Source: Cytobacillus firmus DS1 (GTDB taxonomy: Bacteria > Bacillota > Bacilli > Bacillales > Cytobacillaceae). Taken from it: 64,000 nucleotides of DNA. A program made the translations under genes and the position numbers. Position 1 is the first letter of the stretch. Every line of letters starts with the position of its first letter. The DNA is taken from the NCBI RefSeq assembly GCF_000565285.1, contig NZ_APVL01000004.1, positions 62,001 to 126,000 on the forward strand, written 5' to 3'. The notes under the pieces were generated by a model that worked only from the letters and a program-made list of their open reading frames with translations, was not told where the DNA came from and made no database searches. Below, in pieces: positions 45,971-54,752 of this stretch.

Positions 45971-46948
45971 TTATGGTATGGAAGTAATGGTAGGGATAGC
46001 AGATTCATCATTTTTCTCTTTTTCCATAACTGCTGAAACAGCCAGTTCATTCTTTCTGCTTCGTGAAGACAGGAGGATAAAATAACTTAATACTCCAAAT
46101 AAGCAGGAAATAAAGAAGGCGTGTGCAAGAGCTATATACAAGTTAAGTCTGGTTAAAACAACCAATGCTCCAGCGGCAACCTGGAGTGAAACTAAGATAA
46201 ATGAAATAATCCAGCCCCAGTAAATTACCTTCTGGTCCTTGTAATGTTTAATGGCCAGATAGGTAATGTAACCAATCCATATGAAAATTAAGCCCGCGGC
46301 AGCCCGGTGCCCCATTTGTACCCATTCGTACATATTAGCGGGAAGTGCGAAAGATCCATTTATACAAAGCGGCCAGTCACGGCACACAAGGCTTGCATTT
46401 ACATGACGCACAAGAGCGCCAGTGTAAACAACCGCATAGCTGTATAAAGAAACTCCAATAATATGTTTCCTCATTCTTTTATCGATAATAAGCTTCTCTG
46501 CCTCAAATTTTTTATCTACTTCAAAAATAAGCAAAGTCAGGAGCAGTACTGCAGCAAATGATATTAAAGAAATTCCGAAATGAAGGGCAAGCACAAAATC
46601 AGATTGCCCCCATACTACTGCGGCAGCGCCAATTAAAGCCTGCAGGATTAGGAAAAAAAGCGAAGTCAGCGCTAAAAACTTTGTCTCTCTAATATGTCCT
46701 ATTTTTTTCCATGTCCAAACCGATAATATAAGAACCATAAATCCGATAGCGCCTGAAACTAGTCTATGTGCCAGTTCGATAATCAGTTCAGGAGTAATAT
46801 CGGTGGGAACTAGCTCGCCATTGCAAAGCGGCCACGATTTCCCGCACCCCATACCTGATTCTGTTTTCGTTACAAGGGCACCGCCCAGCAAAACCAAAAG
46901 CATGCCGATTGATGTAAGAACAGCAAGCCATTTTAAAGATCGTTGCAA
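45971..46948 (-). CDS. ctaA: heme A synthase CtaA
   Basis: A 325-residue, eight-helix membrane enzyme that oxidises the C8 methyl group of heme O to give heme A. Conserved Cys pairs lie in extracytoplasmic loops ([15 protein letters not shown]) and heme-ligand histidines in [20 protein letters not shown] and ALAHAFF. The start is TTG 46948 with GAAGGTGAAAGG upstream. Divergent from ctaB as in B. subtilis, where both are activated by ResD. The C-terminal tail of about 20 residues is hydrophilic. Confidence 0.96.
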   Translation of the reverse strand: MQRSLKWLAVLTSIGMLLVLLGGALVTKTESGMGCGKSWPLCNGELVPTDITPELIIELAHRLVSGAIGFMVLILSVWTWKKIGHIRETKFLALTSLFFLILQALIGAAAVVWGQSDFVLALHFGISLISFAAVLLLTLLIFEVDKKFEAEKLIIDKRMRKHIIGVSLYSYAVVYTGALVRHVNASLVCRDWPLCINGSFALPANMYEWVQMGHRAAAGLIFIWIGYITYLAIKHYKDQKVIYWGWIISFILVSLQVAAGALVVLTRLNLYIALAHAFFISCLFGVLSYFILLSSRSRKNELAVSAVMEKEKNDESAIPTITSIP

Positions 46949-47199
46949 AGCCTTTCACCTTCTTTAAATATTCTAGGTTTAATAATAAATGTCAATAATT
47001 GATTTACTGCGTATTTGTCCATTATCTATCTTAACAAAGATTCTATAAAAAGCCATATATGAATGTGCGTCCATTTACTTTTTCGATAGTACAGGAATAA
47101 AAAGCTTTTTACAACAGTTATAAAAATTATAAAGTTAATTATAGTAAAAAAGGTTGAAACTTATAATAGAGTTTGCTAGAAATATAAAGGGGGTATAAA

Positions 47200-47223
47200 A
47201 TGGATGTCCCCTGTCGCGGATAG
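47200..47223 (+). CDS. candidate 7-aa leader ORF
   Basis: ATG 47200 is 6 nt after AAAGGGGG, an excellent RBS, and opens M-D-V-P-C-R-G-stop. The RBS GGGG and the CCCC inside the ORF can pair, hiding the site. It lies upstream of the predicted ctaB promoter, so it would need an earlier transcript. Could be chance. Confidence 0.2.
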   Translation: MDVPCRG

Positions 47224-47329
47224 TAACCCATAAATACATAAAAGTGAGTATATTTTCTTTCCTCCATAGTTTTCAGAAGCTGTTTTATTATCTCAAAAAT
47301 AAACCCTTTCTTTAAAGTGAATTTAGACT

Positions 47330-47357
47330 TTGACACAAATTAGTCATAAATTATTCT
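47330..47357 (+). promoter_or_regulatory. candidate ctaB-G promoter
   Basis: TTGACA (47330-47335), a 16-bp spacer, and TATTCT (47352-47357). The -35 is perfect and the -10 matches four of six positions. Confidence 0.55.
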
Positions 47358-47363
47358 AAAAAA

Positions 47364-47372
47364 ATTCACAAA
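47364..47372 (-). promoter_or_regulatory. ResD-type binding site
   Basis: The minus strand reads TTTGTGAAT, identical to the published B. subtilis ResD consensus. ResDE activates ctaA and ctaB there. Location between the two genes is right, but a single 9-mer could occur by chance. Confidence 0.5.
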
Positions 47373-47505
47373 AGAGTTTTAAAGTGTGATTTAATATACA
47401 GAGAAATGGTTTAGATTCATTTAGATAGTAAACAGTTTAAATACATTATTAATGGTAGAAAACTATTAGTATGATTATTATTCATCCAGGGTTCACCCTC
47501 GTTTT

Positions 47506-47566
47506 TTATCGTGAATATGGCTTTCAGGGCATTTATCCTTTATAGTAGGTGTAATGTTCACGATAA
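47506..47566 (+). promoter_or_regulatory. 10-bp inverted repeat in ctaB leader
   Basis: TTATCGTGAA (47506-47515) and TTCACGATAA (47557-47566) are perfect reverse complements with 41 bp between. The right arm ends 5 bp before the ctaB RBS (AAGGAGGA). It may be an mRNA stem or a two-site operator. Confidence 0.5.
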
Positions 47567-47586
47567 GGGATTAAGGAGGAAAAGAT

Positions 47587-48525
47587 ATGTCTGATTCACG
47601 GGCTTTGAGTGATGCTGCTTTTGAGAATAGAGAGCGAAGCCTTCAAAAAGATATACCTGAGACTACAGTTTGGAAAGACTTCCTTGCTCTTATCAAAATT
47701 GGCATTGTGAATTCCAATCTGATTACAACCTTCACCGGTCTTTGGCTTGCATTGCATTTTTCCGGAAACGGATTTTTCAATAATCTGGACTTGGTTCTTT
47801 ATACGGTAATCGGCTCCTCATTGATTATTGCAGGCTCCTGCAGCTTAAATAATTATATTGACCGCGACATTGATCCATTAATGGAAAGGACAAAAGGGAG
47901 GCCAACTGTTACAGGGAAAGTGAACCCGGGCAAGGTGGCACTTTTGAGTTTTCTGCTTATTGGCCTTGGTACCGCCTTTTTAATGTTTACAACAGCAGCA
48001 GCAGTTGTAATTGGATTAATTGGTGTTTTCAGCTATGTTGTCCTATATACAATGTGGACGAAACGCAGGTTTGTTTCCAATACGATTGTAGGCAGCATTT
48101 CAGGGGCAGTTCCACCATTGATTGGGTGGGCCGCTGCGGATGGCAATCTTGACCCTATGGCTTGGATGCTGTTCGCTATCGTGTTTATCTGGCAGCCTCC
48201 TCATTTTTATGCACTGGCTATGAGAAGGGCGGAGGAATACCGGGCCGCGGGAGTTCCAATGCTCCCAGTTGTAAAAGGGTTTAAAACCACTAAAAGGCAT
48301 ATCTACATTTGGGTTGCAGCATTATTGCCGCTTCCGTTTCTTATGCCATCACTTGGATTGCCATTCATGATACTTGCTGGGGTTTTAAACATTGGCTGGT
48401 TATTGACTGGGTTATATGCAAGGAAGTTTAATGATGATATTAAATGGGCTACATTAATGTTTGTATACTCCCTGCAATATCTGACCATCATGTTTGTAGC
48501 CATGGTAATTATCACACTTATTTAA
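47587..48525 (+). CDS. ctaB: protoheme IX farnesyltransferase (heme O synthase)
   Basis: A 312-residue UbiA-family prenyltransferase with about nine helices. The prenyl-diphosphate/Mg motif is [15 protein letters not shown], with the second Asp motif near [12 protein letters not shown]. It attaches a farnesyl group to heme B to form heme O, the substrate of CtaA. ATG 47587 follows AAGGAGGA. First gene of ctaBCDEFG; ctaC follows after 111 bp. Confidence 0.96.
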   Translation: MSDSRALSDAAFENRERSLQKDIPETTVWKDFLALIKIGIVNSNLITTFTGLWLALHFSGNGFFNNLDLVLYTVIGSSLIIAGSCSLNNYIDRDIDPLMERTKGRPTVTGKVNPGKVALLSFLLIGLGTAFLMFTTAAAVVIGLIGVFSYVVLYTMWTKRRFVSNTIVGSISGAVPPLIGWAAADGNLDPMAWMLFAIVFIWQPPHFYALAMRRAEEYRAAGVPMLPVVKGFKTTKRHIYIWVAALLPLPFLMPSLGLPFMILAGVLNIGWLLTGLYARKFNDDIKWATLMFVYSLQYLTIMFVAMVIITLI

Positions 48526-48636
48526 CTTAGTTAGGAAATTCCTTCTTTCGTTAATAACGAGAGGGGATTTATCCATATTTTTTGATCAAACAATTCAAAA
48601 AATGAAATCTTTACGAAAGAGGGGTTTGATTAAGCT

Positions 48637-49713
48637 ATGAAAAGGCTTGCAAAGTGGCGTCTTTTTTCTCTGTTTGCAATGATGGCGCTCATTCTTTCCG
48701 CTTGCTCCGGCAAACCGTATTTATCTACGCTTAAACCTGCCGGCGAAGTGGCGCAGACACAATTTGATTTGATGGTGTTAAGTACTGTAATAATGGTAGG
48801 AGTAATTGCGGTCGTAACAGTAATCTTCTTTATTGTTGTTTTTAAATTCCGCCGCAAGGACGACAGAATTCCAAAACAAGTTGAAGGAAGCCACAAACTG
48901 GAAATCATTTGGACTGTTATTCCTATTCTTTTGCTTCTTATTCTTGCTGTACCGACAGTTTCAGCTACCTTTAAGCTTGCTGATGTAGGCCCAATGGAAA
49001 AAAAGAATGAAGAAGGCAAAACAGATGCACTTGTTGTTAATGTGCGTGCAAACTTATACTGGTGGGAATTTGAGTATCCAAACCAGGAAATTATCACTGG
49101 CCAGGAATTAGTTGTGCCAACGGATGAAAAAGTTTATTTCAATCTTATTGCTTCTGATGTTAAGCACTCCTTCTGGATACCTGCTGTAGGCGGTAAGCTG
49201 GATACAAACACGGACAACGTGAATAAGTTCTGGCTGAAGTTTGACAGTGAAAAGGCTGCAGAAGCCGATAATTACTTTTATGGAAAATGTGCTGAGCTTT
49301 GCGGTCCTTCCCATGCATTAATGGATTTCAAAGTTAAAGCGGTTCCACGTGATGAATTCGATCAATGGGCAACTGCAATGGCAGAAGTAAAAGAACCTAA
49401 AAAGGCAGAGACAGATCTGGCACAAGCTGGTCAGGAAGTCTTCAATAACAGCTGTATCGGCTGTCATGCTGTAACACCGGCAAACACTGCTCCTGAAGCA
49501 GCTCGTTTAGCTCCTAACTTAACAAACTTCGGTGATCGTGACCGTATAGCCGGTATCCTTGATCATACTGAAGAAGATCTTAAGGATTGGTTAAGAGATC
49601 CGGAAACATTCAAACCTGGAAATAAAATGACAGGTACTTATGGTGAATTGTCTGAAGAAGAGCTTGATGCCCTGACAGAATATTTAATGGGCTTAAAGGT
49701 TATGGAACAATAG
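48637..49713 (+). CDS. ctaC: cytochrome caa3 oxidase subunit II with fused cytochrome c
   Basis: A 358-residue lipoprotein-type subunit II. The signal peptide has lipobox LSAC near residue 21, two membrane helices follow, then the CuA domain with ligands C218, C222, H226 and M229 (CAELCGPSHALM). The C-terminal cytochrome c domain carries the heme motif C273-x2-C276-H277. It passes electrons from its own heme c through CuA to subunit I, outside the membrane. It has a rather distant GAGGGG site. Full length. Confidence 0.97.
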   Translation: MKRLAKWRLFSLFAMMALILSACSGKPYLSTLKPAGEVAQTQFDLMVLSTVIMVGVIAVVTVIFFIVVFKFRRKDDRIPKQVEGSHKLEIIWTVIPILLLLILAVPTVSATFKLADVGPMEKKNEEGKTDALVVNVRANLYWWEFEYPNQEIITGQELVVPTDEKVYFNLIASDVKHSFWIPAVGGKLDTNTDNVNKFWLKFDSEKAAEADNYFYGKCAELCGPSHALMDFKVKAVPRDEFDQWATAMAEVKEPKKAETDLAQAGQEVFNNSCIGCHAVTPANTAPEAARLAPNLTNFGDRDRIAGILDHTEEDLKDWLRDPETFKPGNKMTGTYGELSEEELDALTEYLMGLKVMEQ

Positions 49714-49741
49714 GGGATTTTTTGAAAAGGGAGGTAAAATT

Positions 49742-51610
49742 GTGAGTACCTTAGCACAAAAAAAAGGTTTCGGAGCGGTTTTATGGGATTACTTAACAAC
49801 GGTTGATCATAAAAAAATCGCAATCCTTTATCTTATAGCTGGCGGATTTTTCTTCTTGCTTGGCGGATTGGAAGCCATGTTCATCCGTATCCAGCTTGCA
49901 GTACCAAATAATGACTTTGTAAGTGCCGGATTGTATAATGAAATTTTAACTATGCACGGTACAACGATGATCTTCTTGGCAGCTATGCCACTGATTTTTG
50001 CTTTTATGAATGCTGTTATGCCGCTTCAGATCGGTGCGCGTGACGTTGCATTCCCATTCTTGAACTCTTTAGGATTCTGGCTGTTTTTCTTTGGCGGAGT
50101 TTTCTTGAACCTATCATGGTTCTTAGGCGGAGCTCCTGATGCCGGCTGGACTTCTTATGCTTCTTTATCAATTGCTTCTGAAGGGCATGGGATCGACTTC
50201 TATGCACTTGGACTGCAGATATCAGGTGCTGGTACGTTAATCGGGGGTATCAACTTCCTTGTTACCATCATTAACATGCGTGCTCCTGGTATGACATACA
50301 TGCGTATGCCTATGTTCACTTGGGCTACATTTGTTACATCAGCATTGATTTTATTTGCATTCCCTGCTTTAACAGTAGGATTATTCCTATTAATTTTCGA
50401 CCGCATGTTTGGATCTAACTTTTTTGATCCTGCAATGGGTGGTAATACAATTATCTGGGAGCATTTCTTCTGGATTTTTGGACACCCTGAAGTTTACATC
50501 CTGGTATTGCCGGCTTTCGGTATTTTCTCCGAGATTTTTGCAATTTTCTCAAGAAAACGCCTTTTCGGATACTCTTCAATGGTATTCGCAACGGTTCTTA
50601 TTGGCTTCTTAGGATTCATGGTATGGGCTCACCATATGTTTACAACTGGTATGGGGCCGATTGCAAACGCGATTTTTGCTGTTGCAACAATGGCAATTGC
50701 CGTACCGACTGGTATTAAGATCTTTAACTGGCTATTTACAATGTGGGGCGGAAGCATCACTTTTACAACACCGATGCTTTGGGCTATTGCCTTTATTCCT
50801 TCATTCGTAGCCGGAGGTGTTACTGGTGTTATGCTGGCGTCTGCTGCACAGGATTACCAGTACCATGACAGCTACTTTGTAGTTGCCCACTTCCATTATG
50901 TTATTGTCGGAGGTGTTGTGTTTGCATTATTTGCAGGTGCTCACCTATACTGGCCAAAAATGTTCGGTACAATGTTAAACGAATTCCTTGGAAAAATTAC
51001 GTTCGTATTATTCTTTATTGGATTCCATTTAACATTCTTTATCCAGCATTTCCTTGGACTTTGGGGAATGCCGCGCCGTATTTTCACTTACCTTCCTGGA
51101 CAGGGATTTGAAACGTCGAATATGGTAAGTACTGTAGGTGCTTTCTTCATGGCAGCTGCAGTAATCATCTTGTTAATAAATATTGTTATTACCAGCGTTA
51201 AAAATGAAAAAGTTGGCAATGATCCTTGGGGAGACGGCCGTACACTAGAATGGGCCATTCCATCACCGCCTCCATTCTATAACTTCAAGCAGCTTCCGCT
51301 TATTCGCGGCCTTGATGCATACTGGCTTGAAAAAATGGAAGGTAAAAAAGGCATGTCGCCTGCTGAGCCGCTTGGTGATATCCATATGCCAAACAACTCG
51401 TTCATTCCATTTGTGATTTCTTTCGGTTTATTTGTTGCTGCATTTGGTGCAATGTACCGCGCAGAACACAGCTGGGGTATCCCAGTACTAATCGTGGGTA
51501 TGCTTATTACTCTAGGCTCCATGTTTGTGCGTTCTGTCAAAGATGATCATGGATACCACATTCATAAAGAAGATTTGGAAGACACTAATGATAAGGGGGT
51601 TAAGGCATAA
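49742..51610 (+). CDS. ctaD: cytochrome caa3 oxidase subunit I
   Basis: A 622-residue heme-copper oxidase subunit I with 12 or more helices. The CuB/Tyr-His crosslink region (HFFWIFGHPEVYILVLPAFG) and heme ligands in HDSYFVVAHFHYV are intact, so it is an active type A oxidase pumping protons. GTG 49742 follows GGGAGG. Its stop overlaps the ctaE start by one base (TAATG), indicating tight coupling. Confidence 0.98.
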   Translation: MSTLAQKKGFGAVLWDYLTTVDHKKIAILYLIAGGFFFLLGGLEAMFIRIQLAVPNNDFVSAGLYNEILTMHGTTMIFLAAMPLIFAFMNAVMPLQIGARDVAFPFLNSLGFWLFFFGGVFLNLSWFLGGAPDAGWTSYASLSIASEGHGIDFYALGLQISGAGTLIGGINFLVTIINMRAPGMTYMRMPMFTWATFVTSALILFAFPALTVGLFLLIFDRMFGSNFFDPAMGGNTIIWEHFFWIFGHPEVYILVLPAFGIFSEIFAIFSRKRLFGYSSMVFATVLIGFLGFMVWAHHMFTTGMGPIANAIFAVATMAIAVPTGIKIFNWLFTMWGGSITFTTPMLWAIAFIPSFVAGGVTGVMLASAAQDYQYHDSYFVVAHFHYVIVGGVVFALFAGAHLYWPKMFGTMLNEFLGKITFVLFFIGFHLTFFIQHFLGLWGMPRRIFTYLPGQGFETSNMVSTVGAFFMAAAVIILLINIVITSVKNEKVGNDPWGDGRTLEWAIPSPPPFYNFKQLPLIRGLDAYWLEKMEGKKGMSPAEPLGDIHMPNNSFIPFVISFGLFVAAFGAMYRAEHSWGIPVLIVGMLITLGSMFVRSVKDDHGYHIHKEDLEDTNDKGVKA

Positions 51611-52239
51611 TGGCTACTGAGCAAAAAATGACTTATGAAACATGGCCTGCGTCGCCTGAAAAGCAAACCCTCGAAGCCAAGAACAAATTCTTAGGTTTCT
51701 GGTTTTTCCTTGGGGGAGAGACGGTTTTATTCGCCTCCCTTTTCGCCACTTACCTTGCTTTAAAAGACAAAGTACCTAGCAGTGACATGGCTCTTGCGAA
51801 AGACTTGTTTGAAATTCCACTGGCATTTATTATGACAATGCTGCTATTAACAAGCTCGCTCACAAGCGTATATGCTATGTATCACATGAAGAACTTCAAC
51901 TTCAAAAAAATGCAGCTATGGCTTGGAATTACTGTTTTGCTTGGACTTGGATTCCTCGGTTTGGAAATTTACGAGTTCAATCACTATGTGCATGAATTCC
52001 ATCATAGCTTCACAAGCAGTGCCTTTGGTTCAGCCTTCTACACGTTAGTTGGATTCCATGGTGCTCACGTGGCATTCGGTTTATTATGGATCACTACTTT
52101 GATGATCCGAAACAGCAAAAGAGGATTGAGCCTTTACAATGCTCCTAAGTTTTATGTCGCCAGCCTATACTGGCACTTTATCGACGTTGTATGGGTATTC
52201 ATCTTCACAGTAGTATATTTAATGGGAATGGTGGGATAA
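51610..52239 (+). CDS. ctaE: cytochrome caa3 oxidase subunit III
   Basis: A 209-residue subunit III with five predicted helices (FLGFWFFLGGETVLFASLFATY; GFHGAHVAFGLLW; YWHFIDVVWVFIFTVVYL). It stabilises subunit I proton uptake. ATG 51610 overlaps the ctaD stop; the GGGGG of the ctaD end serves as RBS. ctaF follows 4 bp downstream. Confidence 0.97.
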   Translation: MATEQKMTYETWPASPEKQTLEAKNKFLGFWFFLGGETVLFASLFATYLALKDKVPSSDMALAKDLFEIPLAFIMTMLLLTSSLTSVYAMYHMKNFNFKKMQLWLGITVLLGLGFLGLEIYEFNHYVHEFHHSFTSSAFGSAFYTLVGFHGAHVAFGLLWITTLMIRNSKRGLSLYNAPKFYVASLYWHFIDVVWVFIFTVVYLMGMVG

Positions 52240-52243
52240 ACTG

Positions 52244-52579
52244 ATGGCCAATCAACAACCAAACTCAGGTAACCCAAGAGTAGACATTGAATATAGACGC
52301 AAAAAAAGTGCAGAAGAGATGAGACATCAAGTTATCACGTTTGCACTAATGATCTTCCTGACAATTGTTGCGTTCGTAGCAGCAGGTTATGAAGGTTTCT
52401 CCGGATGGTTTATAGTGCCGTTCATCCTGATTCTTGCTCTTGTGCAAGTAATCTTCCAATTATATTATTTCATGCATATGAGCCACAAAGGTCATGAAGC
52501 ACCGTCTTTGTTCTTATACTCAGGAGCATTTGTCGGATTTATCACAATCATTGCTTTCTTGACTGTTATTTGGTGGTAA
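52244..52579 (+). CDS. ctaF: cytochrome caa3 oxidase subunit IV
   Basis: A 111-residue protein with three helices (HQVITFALMIFLTIVAFVAAG; FIVPFILILALVQVIFQLYYFMHM). It matches CtaF. Subunit IV assists CuB site assembly and stability. Its start is 4 bp after ctaE. A strong terminator after it ends the main operon before ctaG. Confidence 0.96.
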   Translation: MANQQPNSGNPRVDIEYRRKKSAEEMRHQVITFALMIFLTIVAFVAAGYEGFSGWFIVPFILILALVQVIFQLYYFMHMSHKGHEAPSLFLYSGAFVGFITIIAFLTVIWW

Positions 52580-52581
52580 GT

Positions 52582-52618
52582 TAAAAAGAAAATCGGCTGT
52601 TGGCCGATTTTCTTTTTA
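52582..52618 (+). terminator. terminator after ctaF
   Basis: AAAAAGAAAATCGGC ... GCCGATTTTCTTTTT, perfect 15-bp stem. Confidence 0.93.
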
Positions 52619-52659
52619 TGTAATGAAGTATTTGCAATTAATACCCAATTTCCGATTTA

Positions 52660-52688
52660 TTGAGATTGCAGACTGAAGAGAGTATAAT
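52660..52688 (+). promoter_or_regulatory. ctaG promoter
   Basis: TTGAGA (52660-52665), a 17-bp spacer, and a perfect TATAAT (52683-52688), 72 bp before the ctaG start. With the upstream terminator this gives ctaG its own expression. Confidence 0.75.
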
Positions 52689-52759
52689 AGTACTTGTCAA
52701 TATCGCTTAGTATTGGGAACGTATAAGGCCGGTTGGGAATTATTTAATGAGGTGATAGC

Positions 52760-53662
52760 ATGTCTTTGGAAATATTCGGTTTCCGTGCACTTTGGAGTCC
52801 ATATTTCTTTTTATTTGTAGCAGTGATTCTTGCAGGCTACTTTATGTTAACAGTGAAGTATCGTGGAAAGTTCAATGATAGTGAGCCATTAACTAAAAGG
52901 CAGGGTGTGTATTTTACAATCGCTATGATTGTGTTGTATGCGATCAAAGGCTCTCCGCTGGATCTGATGGGCCATTTAATGTTTTATGCCCATATGATAC
53001 AGATGGCTATCCTGTATTTAGTTGTTCCTCCCCTTGTAGTCATGGGAATCCCTCAGTGGGTGTGGAGAAGAGTGGTTAATCGCAAAGCTATTAAACCTGT
53101 ATTCAGTATTTTTACAAAGCCATTAATCGCCATTATCCTGTTTAATGGAGTATTTTCTATATACCACATACCAGATGTTTTTGACGTGGTAAAAACGGAT
53201 ATGTTGTTTCATACTGTGTATACATCTGGCCTGTTTCTTCTGGCAATCTTTATGTGGTGGCCGACTATTAATGAGCTTCCTGAAATGGAGTCACTGGACG
53301 GCTTGAAAAAGGTGGGATACATTTTTGCAAATGGAGTTTTATTGACTCCTGCATGTGCTCTGATCATTTTTGCAGATACTCCAATGTACAGCACATATTC
53401 TGATCCAAATGCTTGGGCACAGGCCCTTCAGTTATGTGTTCCTTCTGCGACACTGGCAAGCCTCAATCTTAGCGGGCCGGAAATGTTCAATTCAATGTCA
53501 CTTATACACGATCAGCAGCTTGGCGGGGTCATTATGAAGATAATCCAGGAAATTGTATATGGCTTTATTCTTGCGCAAATCTTCTATGCATGGTACAAAA
53601 AAGAACAGGAAATTACACCTTCAGAAGAAGAAACTATCCTAAATCCGCATTTAGTAAAATAA
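52760..53662 (+). CDS. ctaG: cytochrome c oxidase assembly factor CtaG
   Basis: A 300-residue membrane protein of the caa3_CtaG family with about seven helices (FGFRALWSPYFFLFVAVILAGY; GHLMFYAHMIQMAILYLVVPPL). Conserved His residues (GHLMFYAHM, FHTVYTSG) suggest copper handling. In B. subtilis CtaG is needed for active caa3 oxidase. GAGGTGATAG precedes ATG 52760. Its stop codon is the first base triplet of repeat family B. Confidence 0.95.
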   Translation: MSLEIFGFRALWSPYFFLFVAVILAGYFMLTVKYRGKFNDSEPLTKRQGVYFTIAMIVLYAIKGSPLDLMGHLMFYAHMIQMAILYLVVPPLVVMGIPQWVWRRVVNRKAIKPVFSIFTKPLIAIILFNGVFSIYHIPDVFDVVKTDMLFHTVYTSGLFLLAIFMWWPTINELPEMESLDGLKKVGYIFANGVLLTPACALIIFADTPMYSTYSDPNAWAQALQLCVPSATLASLNLSGPEMFNSMSLIHDQQLGGVIMKIIQEIVYGFILAQIFYAWYKKEQEITPSEEETILNPHLVK

Positions 53663-53917
53663 AGTGAAACTTCAATCAGTGGGGTGTTCTTTATCCCCAC
53701 TGATTGCTAGTCGCGTTCTAGTGTCGCTAGGATCTCCGCTAGCGCTTCGATCAATCGACACTACGAACCAGATTGGTTCAACTAAGCCTCTGCCTGCGCC
53801 TCGGCAAGTTTCACTGTATCTCAACAATCGGGCCTTTACGGGCAGTTTGACCCCCACTTATCCTCCGTTGATTCCTCTGAGTCTTGAAGCGGGGGTGCCT
53901 ACTGTCCGTTAGACTGC
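53660..53917 (+). repeat. dispersed repeat family B, long copy
   Basis: A 258-bp element starting at the ctaG stop (TAAAGTGAAACTTCAATCAG) and ending TCCGTTAGACTG. Its 5' part forms a hairpin ATCAGTGGGG / CCCCACTGAT (53674-53701). CCCCACT occurs at 53695-53701 and again within CCCCCACT at 53851-53858; deleting one plus the DNA between yields the short copy at 5808-5907. A short open frame inside it is not a gene. Confidence 0.85.
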
Positions 53918-53920
53918 GAT

Positions 53921-53960
53921 AAAAAATAAACTCCAGTCAGAGGCTGGAGTTTATTTTTTC
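53921..53960. terminator. strong terminator after the family B repeat
   Basis: AAAAAATAAACTCCAG ... CTGGAGTTTATTTTTT is a perfect 16-bp stem, 258 bp after the ctaG stop. It probably is the original ctaG terminator, separated from the gene by the repeat. Confidence 0.92.
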
Positions 53961-54154
53961 GATAAAGTAATGATGGTGGCGTATTGCAATGATAATGCTC
54001 ACATGGTATTAAATAAATATTGAACATTTAAGGAACTTTTATTAAAAGCTCATACTGTTTGTTGAAAAATATAGTACACTTTAATAAAATGAACTTTGTG
54101 ATAAAAACACCTTGAAGATGCATTTTAAACTGATATTGGAGAGAGGAAGAATTT

Positions 54155-54622
54155 ATGGAATACTCATTGCCTATACTCCCTACCATAAGCACAACCTTTA
54201 TTGTTTTAAGTGCAATAACGGTTGCGATTGGTTGGGTGCAAATCAGCAAAAAAAAGCTTGAGGCTCATAAGAAAACAATGACTTTGGCTGCTGTGTTTGC
54301 TGTTATTTTCTTTATCATTTATGCCAGCAGAACTGTTTTTATCGGGAATACTGCATTTGGCGGCCCTGATGATATAAAAATTTATTATACGATTTTCTTA
54401 ATTTTCCATATTACCCTGGCAACTGTTGGGGCAGTTTTAGGAATTATCTCGTTATATACGGGCTATAAAAATAAAGTGGCAGCACATAGGAAATTGGGAC
54501 CGATAACTAGTGTGGTCTGGTTTTTTACTGGCATAACAGGTGTTGCAGTCTATCTGCTGCTGTACGTTTTCTACCATGGTGGAGAAACCACTTCAGTTAT
54601 AAAAGCAATCCTGGGTACGTAA
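54155..54622 (+). CDS. ctaM: DUF420 membrane protein, oxidase biogenesis factor CtaM (YozB)
   Basis: A 155-residue protein with four or five helices and conserved histidines (KLEAHKKTM, FLIFHITLATVG, KVAAHRKLG). It belongs to the DUF420 family, which includes B. subtilis YozB and S. aureus CtaM, shown to be required for heme A oxidases. In B. subtilis the gene is elsewhere; here it lies just after ctaG, which supports the role. AGAGAGGAAG precedes ATG 54155. Monocistronic with its own terminator. Confidence 0.88.
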   Translation: MEYSLPILPTISTTFIVLSAITVAIGWVQISKKKLEAHKKTMTLAAVFAVIFFIIYASRTVFIGNTAFGGPDDIKIYYTIFLIFHITLATVGAVLGIISLYTGYKNKVAAHRKLGPITSVVWFFTGITGVAVYLLLYVFYHGGETTSVIKAILGT

Positions 54623-54631
54623 CATGTTATG

Positions 54632-54664
54632 AGATGCCGCTGGCTGTTTAGCGGTATTTTTTTA
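54632..54664 (+). terminator. terminator after ctaM
   Basis: GATGCCGCT ... AGCGGTATT stem (one G-U pair) followed by TTTTT. Confidence 0.75.
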
Positions 54665-54752
54665 TGCCAAAAAATTATCCACTTCTAAATTAAAAGGACT
54701 TAATAAGTATATGGCGAATAGTTATAATGATATTTAATTGGGAGTGAATTTT

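Larger units (their letters stand above)
46949..47586. other. 638-bp ctaA-ctaB divergent regulatory region
   Basis: Unusually rich non-coding region. It holds a 7-codon ORF with a strong RBS (47200-47223), a sigma-A promoter toward ctaB, a ResD-type box, and a 10-bp inverted repeat (47506-47515 / 47557-47566) near the ctaB RBS. No protein gene of normal size was recognised. Confidence 0.6.

Noticed and set aside
47139-47336. 65-codon minus-strand frame in the ctaA-ctaB gap
   Set aside because: No convincing RBS and low-complexity AT-rich codons; more likely non-coding regulatory DNA.
53664-53912. 82-codon open frame after ctaG
   Set aside because: Entirely inside repeat family B, with no RBS other than hairpin sequence; the short copy lacks most of it.
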